Below, one piece after another: positions 1 to 6,338 of a DNA stretch of 7,504 nucleotides. This stretch comes from Dehalococcoidia bacterium. Lineage in GTDB: Bacteria; Chloroflexota; Dehalococcoidia; GIF9; AB-539-J10. Position 1 is the stretch's first letter; each line of letters begins with the position of its first letter. The stretch spans positions 1 through 7,504 of the forward strand of contig DAOUSX010000042.1 of assembly GCA_030627025.1 (NCBI GenBank). The letters run 5' to 3'. The notes beneath the pieces are model-generated. The model worked only from the letters and a program-made list of their open reading frames with translations, did no database searches and was not told the DNA's origin. Position numbers and translations under genes: made by a program.

Positions 1-1035
1 CTAAAGAATGCCAGCGATTGCCGTGTAGGTGACACACTCACTTCAGCCCCTAATTCTGCTTCCCAAGCCCTGCCAGGCTACCGCCCAACAAAGCCAATGG
101 TCTTTGCCGGACTTTATCCCATGGAAGTAAAGGACTACCGCAATCTCCGTGACGCACTGGATAAGCTCAGGCTAAGCGATGCTTCGCTATCCTATGAACC
201 AGAGAGCAGTAATGCACTGGGGCCAGGATTTCGTTGCGGATTCCTGGGTCTATTGCACATGGATATTGTCCGAGAGCGCCTGGAAAGAGAATATGGATTA
301 AGGATATTGATTACCGCACCCAGCATAGCATATCAATTACATAAGAGGGATGGCACGATAGTCATGGTAGATAATCCAGCAAGGCTGCCACCATCCTCCG
401 AAGTCAAGGAGATTGACGAACCCTGGATATCCGTCAGCATTATTACTCCAAACAAGTATATTGGCGCTCTGATGGAGTTGTTACCACTTTACAAAGGGCA
501 ATTCCAACAAATGGAATATTTAAGAGAAAACACAGAGGAAAGCGACTCCATCTGGAAGCAAGCCATACTAAAGTATGACATGCCGCTAAGTGCTATTCTT
601 GCTGACTTTCACGATCGCCTCAAATCATGCACACAAGGTTATGCCTCTTTAGACTACACTTTTGGTAAGTATCACCCGGTGCATTTAGCAAAACTGGAGA
701 TTCTAGTTAACAACCAGTCTATCGATGCCTTATCTCGTATTGTCTATGCTGATCAAGCCTTCGCTGAAGGAAGAGCACTAGTTAAAAAGCTTAGACAGCT
801 TATCCCGAGACAGCTGTTTGATGTAGCCATCCAGGCAGCAGTTGAGGGGAAAATAATCGCTCGAGAAACCGTTAAGGCACTGAGAAAAAATGTGCTCGCT
901 AAGTGCTATGGGGGCGATGTCACACGCAAACGCAAGCTCCTGGAAAAACAAGCTGAGGGCAAAAAACGATTAAAGAGGGTGGGGAAAGTCGAAATCCCTG
1001 AGGAAGCCTTCATGACAATGCTAAAAAGGGATTAA
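1..1035 (+). CDS. lepA: Elongation factor 4 (LepA), C-terminal part, 5' end cut by window
   Basis: Ribosome-associated translational GTPase that acts on stalled or mistranslocated ribosomes; cytoplasmic, with membrane association reported for the family. The reading frame is open from base 1, so the GTPase domain lies outside the window and 344 residues remain of a usual total near 600. What is seen: the end of domain II (ALPGYRPTKPMVFAGLYP, residues 24-41), domain III with the hallmark FRCGFLGLLH (77-86), domain V from EPWISVSI (about 140) through DRLKSCTQGYASLDY (205-219), and the LepA-specific C-terminal domain (232 onward) with LIPRQLFDVAIQAA and NVLAKCYGGDVTRKRKLL, all near-canonical. 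Domain V carries roughly ten extra residues between MEYL and YDMP compared with E. coli LepA. The protein ends KRD, slightly short of many homologues. No convincing terminator follows. Identification is very secure. Confidence 0.97.
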   Translation, partial: LKNASDCRVGDTLTSAPNSASQALPGYRPTKPMVFAGLYPMEVKDYRNLRDALDKLRLSDASLSYEPESSNALGPGFRCGFLGLLHMDIVRERLEREYGLRILITAPSIAYQLHKRDGTIVMVDNPARLPPSSEVKEIDEPWISVSIITPNKYIGALMELLPLYKGQFQQMEYLRENTEESDSIWKQAILKYDMPLSAILADFHDRLKSCTQGYASLDYTFGKYHPVHLAKLEILVNNQSIDALSRIVYADQAFAEGRALVKKLRQLIPRQLFDVAIQAAVEGKIIARETVKALRKNVLAKCYGGDVTRKRKLLEKQAEGKKRLKRVGKVEIPEEAFMTMLKRD

Positions 1036-1070
1036 GCTTGGTAATTTATTTAATTTTTGGGTTTAACCTA

Positions 1071-1100
1071 TTGACATCTAAATTGTCGGTTTGTTATTCT
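1071..1100 (+). promoter_or_regulatory. Likely sigma-70-type promoter for the DUF5679 gene
   Basis: A perfect TTGACA (1071-1076) is followed after 18 nt by TATTCT (1095-1100), which matches 4 of 6 bases of the consensus -10. The predicted start near 1107 gives a leader of about 30 nt that contains the AAGGAGG ribosome site at 1124-1130. It lies in the lepA-DUF5679 gap, so the small gene can be transcribed independently of lepA. The -35 is strong and the -10 weak; the call rests on motif and placement only. Confidence 0.5.
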
Positions 1101-1138
1101 GCTAGCTACGCAAAGTAATAAACAAGGAGGGTTAAGAT

Positions 1139-1282
1139 ATGGCCACAGCTTATTGTGTGAAGTGTCGACGTAAGGTTGAGATCAGGAACCCGAGGAACGT
1201 TACACTCAAGAACAAGCGCCCGGCAATACAAGGCGTTTGCCCCAGATGCAACACAAAGGTATTCCGCATCGGCAAAGGCTAA
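1139..1282 (+). CDS. DUF5679 zinc-ribbon mini-protein (47 aa)
   Basis: A 47-residue protein with two CxxC knuckles: C6-V-K-C9 near the N terminus and C34-P-R-C37 near the C terminus, separated by a basic TLKNKRPAIQG segment, ending FRIGKG. This is the layout of the DUF5679 family of uncharacterised small zinc-ribbon proteins, which I know from Chloroflexota and Actinomycetota. Four cysteines in two knuckles imply one bound zinc. The many Arg/Lys residues would suit nucleic-acid or ribosome contact, but no function is established. The start is well supported by AAGGAGG at 1124-1130, 8 nt before the ATG. The gene has its own promoter-like sequence and is followed by hairpins, so it is probably a monocistronic or short transcript between lepA and an RNase J-like gene. 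Confidence 0.85.
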   Translation: MATAYCVKCRRKVEIRNPRNVTLKNKRPAIQGVCPRCNTKVFRIGKG

Positions 1283-1308
1283 ACAGAGTTACTTATCCCA
1301 CCGGGAAG

Positions 1309-1325
1309 TTTAAGCTTTGCTTAAA
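1309..1325 (+). repeat. Small inverted repeat (7-bp stem, TTT loop)
   Basis: TTTAAGC (1309-1315) and GCTTAAA (1319-1325) are perfect reverse complements around a 3-nt TTT loop. This AT-rich hairpin lies 26 nt after the DUF5679 stop and 2 nt before the stronger GC-rich hairpin. It could be part of a 3'-end processing or stabilising structure, or coincidence given its short stem. Confidence 0.4.
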
Positions 1326-1327
1326 AG

Positions 1328-1350
1328 AGGGCGGAGGGAGCCTCCGCCCT
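1328..1350. terminator. Strong GC-rich hairpin, candidate terminator or 3'-end structure
   Basis: AGGGCGGAGG (1328-1337) pairs perfectly with CCTCCGCCCT (1341-1350) around a GAG triloop, giving a 10-bp stem with 8 G-C pairs. It lies 45 nt after the DUF5679 stop, where a terminator would be expected. On the plus strand no T-tract follows (AAGGTTATCG), so it is not a standard intrinsic terminator in that direction. Read on the minus strand it is followed by CTTTTAAG, a short T-run, although no minus-strand gene ends here. It may act as an RNA-stabilising or processing element or a weak bidirectional terminator. Confidence 0.5.
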
Positions 1351-1378
1351 AAGGTTATCGGTCTAGAAGGAGAGGGTT

Positions 1379-1429
1379 ATGTGCCTCTTCATAGCCTTCC
1401 ATTTTTGCTATACTATATTTGTATCTTAA
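1379..1429 (+). CDS. Possible micro-ORF, 16-residue hydrophobic peptide
   Basis: ATG at 1379 lies just downstream of the best Shine-Dalgarno-like run in this gap (GAAGGAGAGGG, 1367-1377). It opens a 16-codon frame, MCLFIAFHFCYTIFVS, ending in TAA at 1427-1429. The peptide is strongly hydrophobic and aromatic, with two cysteines and no charged residue. It sits after the GC-rich hairpin and before the second small ORF and the RNase J-like gene, so it could be a leader peptide or a small membrane peptide. I recognise no family. The ribosome site could be coincidental in a purine-rich stretch, so coding status is uncertain. Confidence 0.3.
   Translation: MCLFIAFHFCYTIFVS
1406..1414 (+). promoter_or_regulatory. 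Extended -10 promoter candidate for the RNase J-like gene
   Basis: TGCTATACT is a TGn extended -10 with TATACT (1409-1414, 5 of 6 to consensus). The -35 region about 16-17 nt upstream (around CTTCAT, 1387-1392) is poor, which is tolerable for an extended -10. The predicted start near 1421 lies about 98 nt before the TTG start of the beta-CASP gene and 24 nt before the small ORF at 1445. It would give the RNase J-like/MscS pair its own promoter. Confidence 0.4.
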
Positions 1430-1444
1430 TATCATTACTTTTGA

Positions 1445-1522
1445 ATGCAAGATAAACTTGCTGCTGCCTCGGATTTTATTGAACTAAGTGCTGAGTTGGT
1501 ATACCAGAAGGTTCAACCTTGA
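1445..1522 (+). CDS. Possible 25-residue ORF overlapping the RNase J-like start
   Basis: ATG at 1445 opens a 25-codon frame beginning MQDKLAAASDFIELSAEL and ending KVQP with TGA at 1520-1522. That stop overlaps the TTG start of the downstream gene in TTGA (1519-1522), the usual arrangement of translationally coupled genes. The composition is soluble and helix-like, unlike random AT-rich translation, but there is no clear ribosome site of its own. An in-frame TGA lies directly before the ATG (1442-1444). It could be reached by reinitiation from the micro-ORF that ends 15 nt upstream. I recognise no family, and it may be non-coding leader. Confidence 0.3.
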   Translation: MQDKLAAASDFIELSAELVYQKVQP

Positions 1523-3102
1523 TAAGCATCACGGTTTACGGTGGTGCCGGAACAATCGGCGGAAACAAGATTCTGCTCGAGGCTGATGATACTGCTGTAT
1601 CCCTTGATTTTGGCATTAATTACAACCTCTGGTCTCAATACTTCGAAGAATATTTAAAGCCTCGCAGTGCCAGAGGATTAGCTGATTTATTTGAAACTGG
1701 TCTCCTTCCGGCTGTTAAAGGCATATATCGGCGGGACCTTGAACCCTCCTGGGAAAACATATGGGATAGAGTAAGTCCAAATACCAGGATCAGAGAAATA
1801 CATCTAGATGCTGTGCTACTCTCCCATGCTCACCTCGACCATAGCGGGCACATATCTTTTTTGCACCATGATATTCCCATTGTCTGTAGCACAACCACAG
1901 CATTTCTGGTTAAGGCAATTCAAGATTCAAGTAGAGGAGACTTCGAAAAAGAGGTATGCTACGTCATTCCTCGGGAAAGAAAGGAACAAGACCATCGATT
2001 CACATCTAAGGATTATCAGCAATATCGTTCGATTCAAAGGCAATTTTGCTTCACTGACGCAAAATCAATATCCACCGAAGCCAGTAAATTCTGGCAAGAA
2101 TCCTCTACCCGCAGGAAAATAGAGCCCAAGCAGCCAATCACCATTACCACGATTGGCAATCTGCCAGTGAGAAATTTTCCTGTTGACCACTCTATATATG
2201 GAGCAACCGCCTTTGCTGTCAAGACCAGCCAGGGTTGGGTAATCTACACCGGTGACCTGCGTCTGCATGGCAAAATGGGACATTTGACCAGGAAATTTAT
2301 CAGCGAGGCAAAAGCCCTTCATCCGATCGTGCTACTGAGCGAAGGAACAAACATCAAGGAAGAAGGCAGCAATATCACAGAAGAAATGGTCGTTAACAAT
2401 GCACTCAACAAGGTATTACAAGCCCAGGGCAAGCTGGTAATAGCCGATTTTGGTCCCAGAAACCTGGAAAGGCTGCTCACGTTCAAAGAGGTCGCCAGGC
2501 AATGCAATCGAAAGCTGGTAATACTGCCTAGAGATGCCTATCTGTTACAATCCCTGCACCTGGTAATGGATGAAGTTCCTGACCCCGTTGAAGATGACAC
2601 AATTACTTTATATACCGAAGCAAGAAGTGCTGTGGATTGGGAGAAGCATTTATACACTCAATACAGGAAAAGGGGGAAATGTGTCCACCCCGATGATATT
2701 AGACAAGCTCAAGGAGATTATATCCTGTGCTTCAGCTTTTGGGATATTAACAAGTTGATTGATATCTGTCCTGGTGAAGGCGGCGTTTATATTTACTCCT
2801 CGAGCGAGGCATTCGACGAAGAGCAACGCATTGATGTTAAGAGATTGAAACGGTGGCTGGCACATTTCAAGTTGCTACCCGTAGGTATTCCCAGCGCAAA
2901 AACAGGCAAAGTAGCAGCAAGTGAACAGGGCTTTCACAGTTCCGGACACGCTTCAGGCCCAGAGCTACTAGAACTCATAGAGGCTATAAATCCAGGGGTT
3001 GTTATCCCAATACATACAGAACATCCCAGAGTCTTTGCCAGTAAACTCAGCTCCACTATGCAAGTCCGCATACCTAAAATCGGAGTACCAATCAAGCTAT
3101 GA
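1519..3102 (+). CDS. Metallo-beta-lactamase/beta-CASP hydrolase, RNase J-like (527 aa)
   Basis: Predicted zinc-dependent nuclease of the beta-CASP group (RNase J/CPSF73-like), cytoplasmic, probably acting on RNA. The metal site appears complete: HAHLDH at 103-108, H224 (PVDH), D246 (YTGD) and H499 (PIHTEHP). The beta-CASP part shows an acidic motif SEGTN (274-278) and the C-terminal SGHASG (475-480) with H477. At 527 residues it is close to the size of RNase J, but the layout differs. About 60 residues (36-98) lie between the first strands and the metal motif, and 116 residues separate H108 from H224, about 50 more than I expect for RNase J, including a Lys/Arg/Gln-rich stretch. It is therefore better called RNase J-like than rnj. 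The start is TTG, supported by AGAAGG at 1506-1511 with 7-nt spacing; the frame is closed at 1492-1494. A channel gene follows 54 nt later, possibly co-transcribed. Confidence 0.88.
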   Translation: MISITVYGGAGTIGGNKILLEADDTAVSLDFGINYNLWSQYFEEYLKPRSARGLADLFETGLLPAVKGIYRRDLEPSWENIWDRVSPNTRIREIHLDAVLLSHAHLDHSGHISFLHHDIPIVCSTTTAFLVKAIQDSSRGDFEKEVCYVIPRERKEQDHRFTSKDYQQYRSIQRQFCFTDAKSISTEASKFWQESSTRRKIEPKQPITITTIGNLPVRNFPVDHSIYGATAFAVKTSQGWVIYTGDLRLHGKMGHLTRKFISEAKALHPIVLLSEGTNIKEEGSNITEEMVVNNALNKVLQAQGKLVIADFGPRNLERLLTFKEVARQCNRKLVILPRDAYLLQSLHLVMDEVPDPVEDDTITLYTEARSAVDWEKHLYTQYRKRGKCVHPDDIRQAQGDYILCFSFWDINKLIDICPGEGGVYIYSSSEAFDEEQRIDVKRLKRWLAHFKLLPVGIPSAKTGKVAASEQGFHSSGHASGPELLELIEAINPGVVIPIHTEHPRVFASKLSSTMQVRIPKIGVPIKL

Positions 3103-3156
3103 CCTTTAACCAAGAGTTGCACTTTAAGCAGTTCTATGATAAATGTAGGGTTAGTT

Positions 3157-4071
3157 ATGGCTGAGATATTCACTATAGGGTGGCTTGAAGAGAGCGGTAT
3201 CAGGATTCTGATTATCATTGCCGTTGCTGCTGCTGTATATTTTGTGTTGCGCCATTTCATACCACCGATAATCAAGAGGACAGTGGCACAACGTATGAAG
3301 GGAGAGCTTGAAGAAGAGATAAAACAGAGAAGCGACACCCTATCTTCAGTGTTGATAAGAATAGGCTTAATCATAATCGTAATTTTCGCGTTATTCACGA
3401 TCCTCCCTGAATTCGGAATAAATATCACTGCGATGTTAGCCGGACTTGGCATCCTGGGTATCGCTATTGGCTTCGGTGCTCAGAGTCTAATCAGAGATTA
3501 TCTCAGTGGTATATTTATCTTGCTAGAGAACCAATATGATGTTGGTGATGTGGTTAGAGTCGCCGGTATTGCTGGCTTCGTAGAGGAGATAGGTCTACGC
3601 CGCACCGTTCTTAGAGATCTAGACGGTATAGTTCATTCCATTCCCAACAGCGAAATTAAAACAGCCAGTAATTTCACCAAGGGGTATTCCAGAGTAAACC
3701 TGAATATCTCAGTGGCTTACGGAGAAGACCTTGACCGTGTTATCAAGGTGATAAACAGGGTATGTGAAGAAATGGCTGAGGACCCTAAGTGGAGCGCAGA
3801 CTTTATCACCCCACCACAGGTGCTCAGAGTAGATAATCTCGGGGATTCTGGCATTGACATCAAAATACTGGGGGATACCAAACCAATAAAGCAATGGGGT
3901 GTAATGGGCGAGTTAAGGCTCCGTCTTAAGAGAACATTCGATGCTGAAGGAATTGAGATTCCATGGCCACATACCAAAGTTTACTTTGGCAATGCTATCC
4001 CTGAAATGGAAGCGGCTAAGCAGCCATCCAGGAAATCCACAGCTACCAAGAAGAGTAAGAAGACATCTTAA
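3157..4071 (+). CDS. Small-conductance mechanosensitive channel (MscS family)
   Basis: Membrane channel that opens under bilayer tension to release solutes during osmotic downshock. With the ATG at 3157 the protein has 304 residues, near the E. coli MscS size. Three hydrophobic segments are visible at about 15-31, 65-84 and 90-110. The third is Gly/Ala-rich (LAGLGILGIAIGFGAQSLI), the pore-lining TM3 pattern, and runs into the beta-domain signature beginning LENQYDVGDVV. The MscS motif IPNSEIKTASNF follows at about 162. The C-terminal tail is Lys/Ser-rich (KKSKKTS). The ATG at 3157 is preferred because GTAGGG lies 6 nt upstream. An in-frame ATG at 3136 would add 7 residues but has no ribosome site. 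The gene follows the RNase J-like gene and its stop is shared with convergent holA. Confidence 0.95.
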   Translation: MAEIFTIGWLEESGIRILIIIAVAAAVYFVLRHFIPPIIKRTVAQRMKGELEEEIKQRSDTLSSVLIRIGLIIIVIFALFTILPEFGINITAMLAGLGILGIAIGFGAQSLIRDYLSGIFILLENQYDVGDVVRVAGIAGFVEEIGLRRTVLRDLDGIVHSIPNSEIKTASNFTKGYSRVNLNISVAYGEDLDRVIKVINRVCEEMAEDPKWSADFITPPQVLRVDNLGDSGIDIKILGDTKPIKQWGVMGELRLRLKRTFDAEGIEIPWPHTKVYFGNAIPEMEAAKQPSRKSTATKKSKKTS

Positions 4072-5102
4072 TATCTTTCCACAACGTTGTTAGAGTGTGT
4101 CCTTTTGCTATGGCATAACTCGGCTATTAATAGCTCGAGAGCAATCCGGTCACTATATCTACCCGTCTTAATATCCACATCGGTCTCTAAGAGCCTGCTA
4201 TATGCCTGCTTTATACGCTCAAAGTCGTATGATTTGGCCTGGTTAAGCGTCCTATCCAAACTATAACTTGTCAAGCCTAATTTAGCTTGAATTTGAGTTT
4301 GTGACAATCGTGAACTCAATTCCTTAGTTTGTACTATCAAGCGAAGTTGCCTGGTAATCATGACTAAGACATAAGCGGATGAAGCTCCTTCTTGATACAA
4401 TCGATGAAGTATCCTGTGAGCTATTTCGGGTCGTCTTTCAAGCGCAGCATCTACCAAAGCAAAGATATTGGCTTCCTGCGCATAGCTTACCAATTGTCTG
4501 ACATCATTCTCCTCGATGCTGCGTCCTTGAGCATAAAGGAGAAGTTTATCGATTTCGTTGCTTATCGCCCATAGGTTCCCACCGATAAGCTGAGCAAGCA
4601 AGTCTGTTGCTTCAGGTGTAATAGCGCCGTTCTTTTTAGTCACCCATTGCTGTATCCAGGTTGTTAACCTTTTACTTCGCAGCAGGGAGAAACTCCTCGA
4701 TTCAGCCAATGGTGAAAGCTCCTTCAATAAGGGATTTTGTTTGTTTAATTTACCATCGATTAGCACCAATGCCGTGGTTGGTGTCATTTGCTTAATATAA
4801 GAAGCCAGATCTTTCCATTCCTTCAACTTATCATCAGTTTTGGTAACAGCACGGCTGCCAGAGCGCAGCTCGCCTCTTCTTGGCTCAAAATGCTTGAGCA
4901 AACCCTTAACCACCACCAACCGATATGGCGATAGGAAAGGAACAGTGTCGCAATTATGCCTGAGCTCGTTCAAAGTCAAATGTTCACCATCCAAGCTCAC
5001 AGTGTTAACCGCCAGCGTTCCGGCATCACCTAATCCTTCCTTGATCTCACCCAAAGCCCGGTAAATAGAGAAATCGTCTTCCCCATAAAGGATGTAGAAC
5101 AT
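4068..5102 (-). CDS. holA: DNA polymerase III subunit delta (HolA)
   Basis: Clamp-loader subunit that opens the beta sliding clamp during chromosomal replication; cytoplasmic. The 344-residue product matches the usual length. Seen in order: an N-terminal AAA-like domain starting FYILYGEDDFSIYRAL with FLSPYRLVVVKG (56-67) and ALVLIDGKLNKQNPLLK (111-127); a middle domain with GGNLWAISNEIDKLLLY (174-190) and NIFALVDAALERR (212-224); and a C-terminal collar domain with RQLRLI (251-256) and DVDIKTGRYSDRIALELLI (308-326), the best-conserved signature of the family. The start at 5102 is chosen because homologues begin here. An upstream in-frame start would run into ychF on the other strand. No Shine-Dalgarno is seen, but an extended -10 lies 7 nt before the ATG, so the transcript may be leaderless. 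The gene is convergent with the MscS gene. Confidence 0.96.
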   Translation of the reverse strand: MFYILYGEDDFSIYRALGEIKEGLGDAGTLAVNTVSLDGEHLTLNELRHNCDTVPFLSPYRLVVVKGLLKHFEPRRGELRSGSRAVTKTDDKLKEWKDLASYIKQMTPTTALVLIDGKLNKQNPLLKELSPLAESRSFSLLRSKRLTTWIQQWVTKKNGAITPEATDLLAQLIGGNLWAISNEIDKLLLYAQGRSIEENDVRQLVSYAQEANIFALVDAALERRPEIAHRILHRLYQEGASSAYVLVMITRQLRLIVQTKELSSRLSQTQIQAKLGLTSYSLDRTLNQAKSYDFERIKQAYSRLLETDVDIKTGRYSDRIALELLIAELCHSKRTHSNNVVERY

Positions 5103-5109
5103 CTTTTGT

Positions 5110-5118
5110 ATTTTATCA
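5110..5118 (-). promoter_or_regulatory. Extended -10 for holA, likely leaderless promoter
   Basis: On the minus strand the sequence reads TGATAAAAT, a TGn extended -10 with TAAAAT (5 of 6). An ATGACA -35-like box (5135-5140, 5 of 6) lies 19 nt upstream. Only 7 nt (ACAAAAG) separate the hexamer from the holA ATG, so transcription should begin at or one base before the start codon. No ribosome site fits in between. The motif is a near-mirror of the ychF one. Confidence 0.6.
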
Positions 5119-5160
5119 TGGAATTGAATATCTCTGTCATCAAGTTTAAGTTCAAAGTTG

Positions 5161-5169
5161 TGGTAAAAT
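5161..5169 (+). promoter_or_regulatory. Extended -10 for ychF, likely leaderless promoter
   Basis: TGGTAAAAT is a TGn extended -10 with TAAAAT (5164-5169). Exactly 6 nt (ATGCAT) separate it from the ATG at 5176, which places the expected first transcribed base on the A of that ATG. No good -35 is visible upstream and no Shine-Dalgarno precedes the start. With the holA motif it forms a 10-bp inverted repeat with one mismatch (5109-5118 and 5161-5170). Confidence 0.6.
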
Positions 5170-5175
5170 ATGCAT

Positions 5176-6267
5176 ATGAAAATTGCCATTACAGGCTTAC
5201 CTAAAAGTGGGAAAACAACTATTTTTAACGCTTTGACCAAAGGCAAGGCTGAAGTTGCCGCTTATTCTTCATCACTGACACCCAATGTAGGGATAACTAA
5301 AGTACCCGATTCACGGTTAGAGGTACTTCAAAATATGTTTCAGCCTAAGAAAACCATTCCCGCTGAAGTTACTTATGTGGATATTGCCGGCTTGCCTAAA
5401 TCTCCACGCCGAGGTGGAGGGTTGGAAGGAGAATTTCTAAATTACCTGACTACTGCTGATGCTTTGCTTCAAGTAGTTCGCACTTTTGAAGATGAAAAGC
5501 TTCCACATCCTGAAGGAAGCATAGACCCTCAGCGAGATATAGCTAACTTAGATTTAGAGCTTGCCTTTTCCGATTTGACTATAATTGAAAAGAGACTGGT
5601 AAAACTGGAAGAGGCTCTAAAAGGAGCTAAAGCTTCAGAGCGTGAAGCATATTTGAAGGAACAACACTTGCTACAGAAAATAAAATCGGGGCTGGAAAAG
5701 GATATACCTATAAGGCAACAAGATATCACTAAAGAGGAGCTGAAGGCATTATCCAACTACCAATTTCTCACAGTTAAACCCATGATGGTTATTCTCAACA
5801 TTGGAGAGGAACAAATACCACAAGCCACATTGCTAGAAAACGAGCTGAATTCTCTCTACCCTCAATTTACTGTAGTAGCCCTGTGCGGAAAGCTGGAAAT
5901 GGAATTAGCTCAGCTCAACGACACCGAAGCTGAGGAATTTCGTGAAGCCATGGGGCTAACTACACCGGCAGTCGATCGAGTTGTCGATCTTTCTTACCAC
6001 TTTCTAGGATTCATTTCCTTTTTCACCACAGCCTCTGCTGAGTTAAAGGCCTGGACTATCCCCGGTGGTACATTAGCAGTGAAGGCAGCGGGTAAAATCC
6101 ACTCTGACATGGAAAGAGGATTCATCCGAGCTGAGGTAATCAGCTACAATGATTTACAGAAGTGCGGCAGTCTAGCTGAGGCGAGGAAAAGAGGCATGCT
6201 CAGAACAGAGGGCAAAAACTATCTTGTCAAGGATGGAGACATAGTTACTTTCCTGTTTAATGTTTGA
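5176..6267 (+). CDS. ychF: YchF/OLA1-type P-loop NTPase
   Basis: Universal Obg-related P-loop NTPase that, in characterised members, prefers ATP and associates with ribosomes; cytoplasmic. The 363-residue length is typical. Seen: P-loop GLPKSGKTT (7-15), G3 motif DIAGL (69-73), a charged helical, coiled-coil-like insertion (about 126-198), NIGE (208-211) in place of the GTP-specifying NKxD as expected for YchF, and a C-terminal TGS-like domain (about 275-361) with GKIHSDMERGFIRAEVI (306-322). The stretch after G3 (PKSPRRGGGLEGEFL) differs from the common VKGAS-type sequence, and TTADALLQVVR follows. The start at 5176 is chosen because homologues begin MKIAI at this ATG and because of the -10 position. 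An ATG two codons earlier would lie inside the promoter-to-start spacer. Divergent from holA. Confidence 0.95.
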   Translation: MKIAITGLPKSGKTTIFNALTKGKAEVAAYSSSLTPNVGITKVPDSRLEVLQNMFQPKKTIPAEVTYVDIAGLPKSPRRGGGLEGEFLNYLTTADALLQVVRTFEDEKLPHPEGSIDPQRDIANLDLELAFSDLTIIEKRLVKLEEALKGAKASEREAYLKEQHLLQKIKSGLEKDIPIRQQDITKEELKALSNYQFLTVKPMMVILNIGEEQIPQATLLENELNSLYPQFTVVALCGKLEMELAQLNDTEAEEFREAMGLTTPAVDRVVDLSYHFLGFISFFTTASAELKAWTIPGGTLAVKAAGKIHSDMERGFIRAEVISYNDLQKCGSLAEARKRGMLRTEGKNYLVKDGDIVTFLFNV

Positions 6268-6309
6268 TGAAGAATCCTGTTTACCTTCGCGCTTTCAAGG
6301 AACGACCAT

Positions 6310-6338
6310 TTGGAAAACCTGCCTTCAAAGTGTACCAT
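6310..6338 (+). promoter_or_regulatory. Candidate promoter for the Fe-S gene cluster
   Basis: TTGGAA (6310-6315, 4 of 6) and TACCAT (6333-6338, 4 of 6) are separated by 17 nt in the 103-nt gap between ychF and the Fe-S cluster. The predicted start near 6345 gives a leader of about 26 nt that contains the AAGGAG ribosome site at 6358-6363. Both boxes are imperfect, so this is tentative. Short ACCATTTGG/ACCATTTTGG repeats at 6305-6313 and 6334-6343 overlap it and could be incidental. Confidence 0.3.

Noticed and set aside
1237..1455. 72-codon plus-strand frame overlapping the end of the DUF5679 gene
   Set aside because: It starts inside a well-supported gene in another frame, runs through the GC-rich hairpin, has no ribosome site, and its translation looks like non-coding sequence.
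2934..3452. 172-codon minus-strand frame across the RNase J-like/MscS junction
   Set aside because: It lies antisense to two well-identified genes. Its Ile/Ser-rich product looks like a shadow of hydrophobic MscS coding sequence, and no family is recognisable.
5170..5175. ATG at 5170 as the ychF start
   Set aside because: It adds only Met-His before the conserved MKIAI start, has no ribosome site, and lies between the -10 box and the expected transcription start.
5103..5246. N-terminal extension of holA to a start at 5246
   Set aside because: The extension would overlap the start of ychF on the other strand, and family members begin at the FYILYGEDD segment, so the start at 5102 is used.
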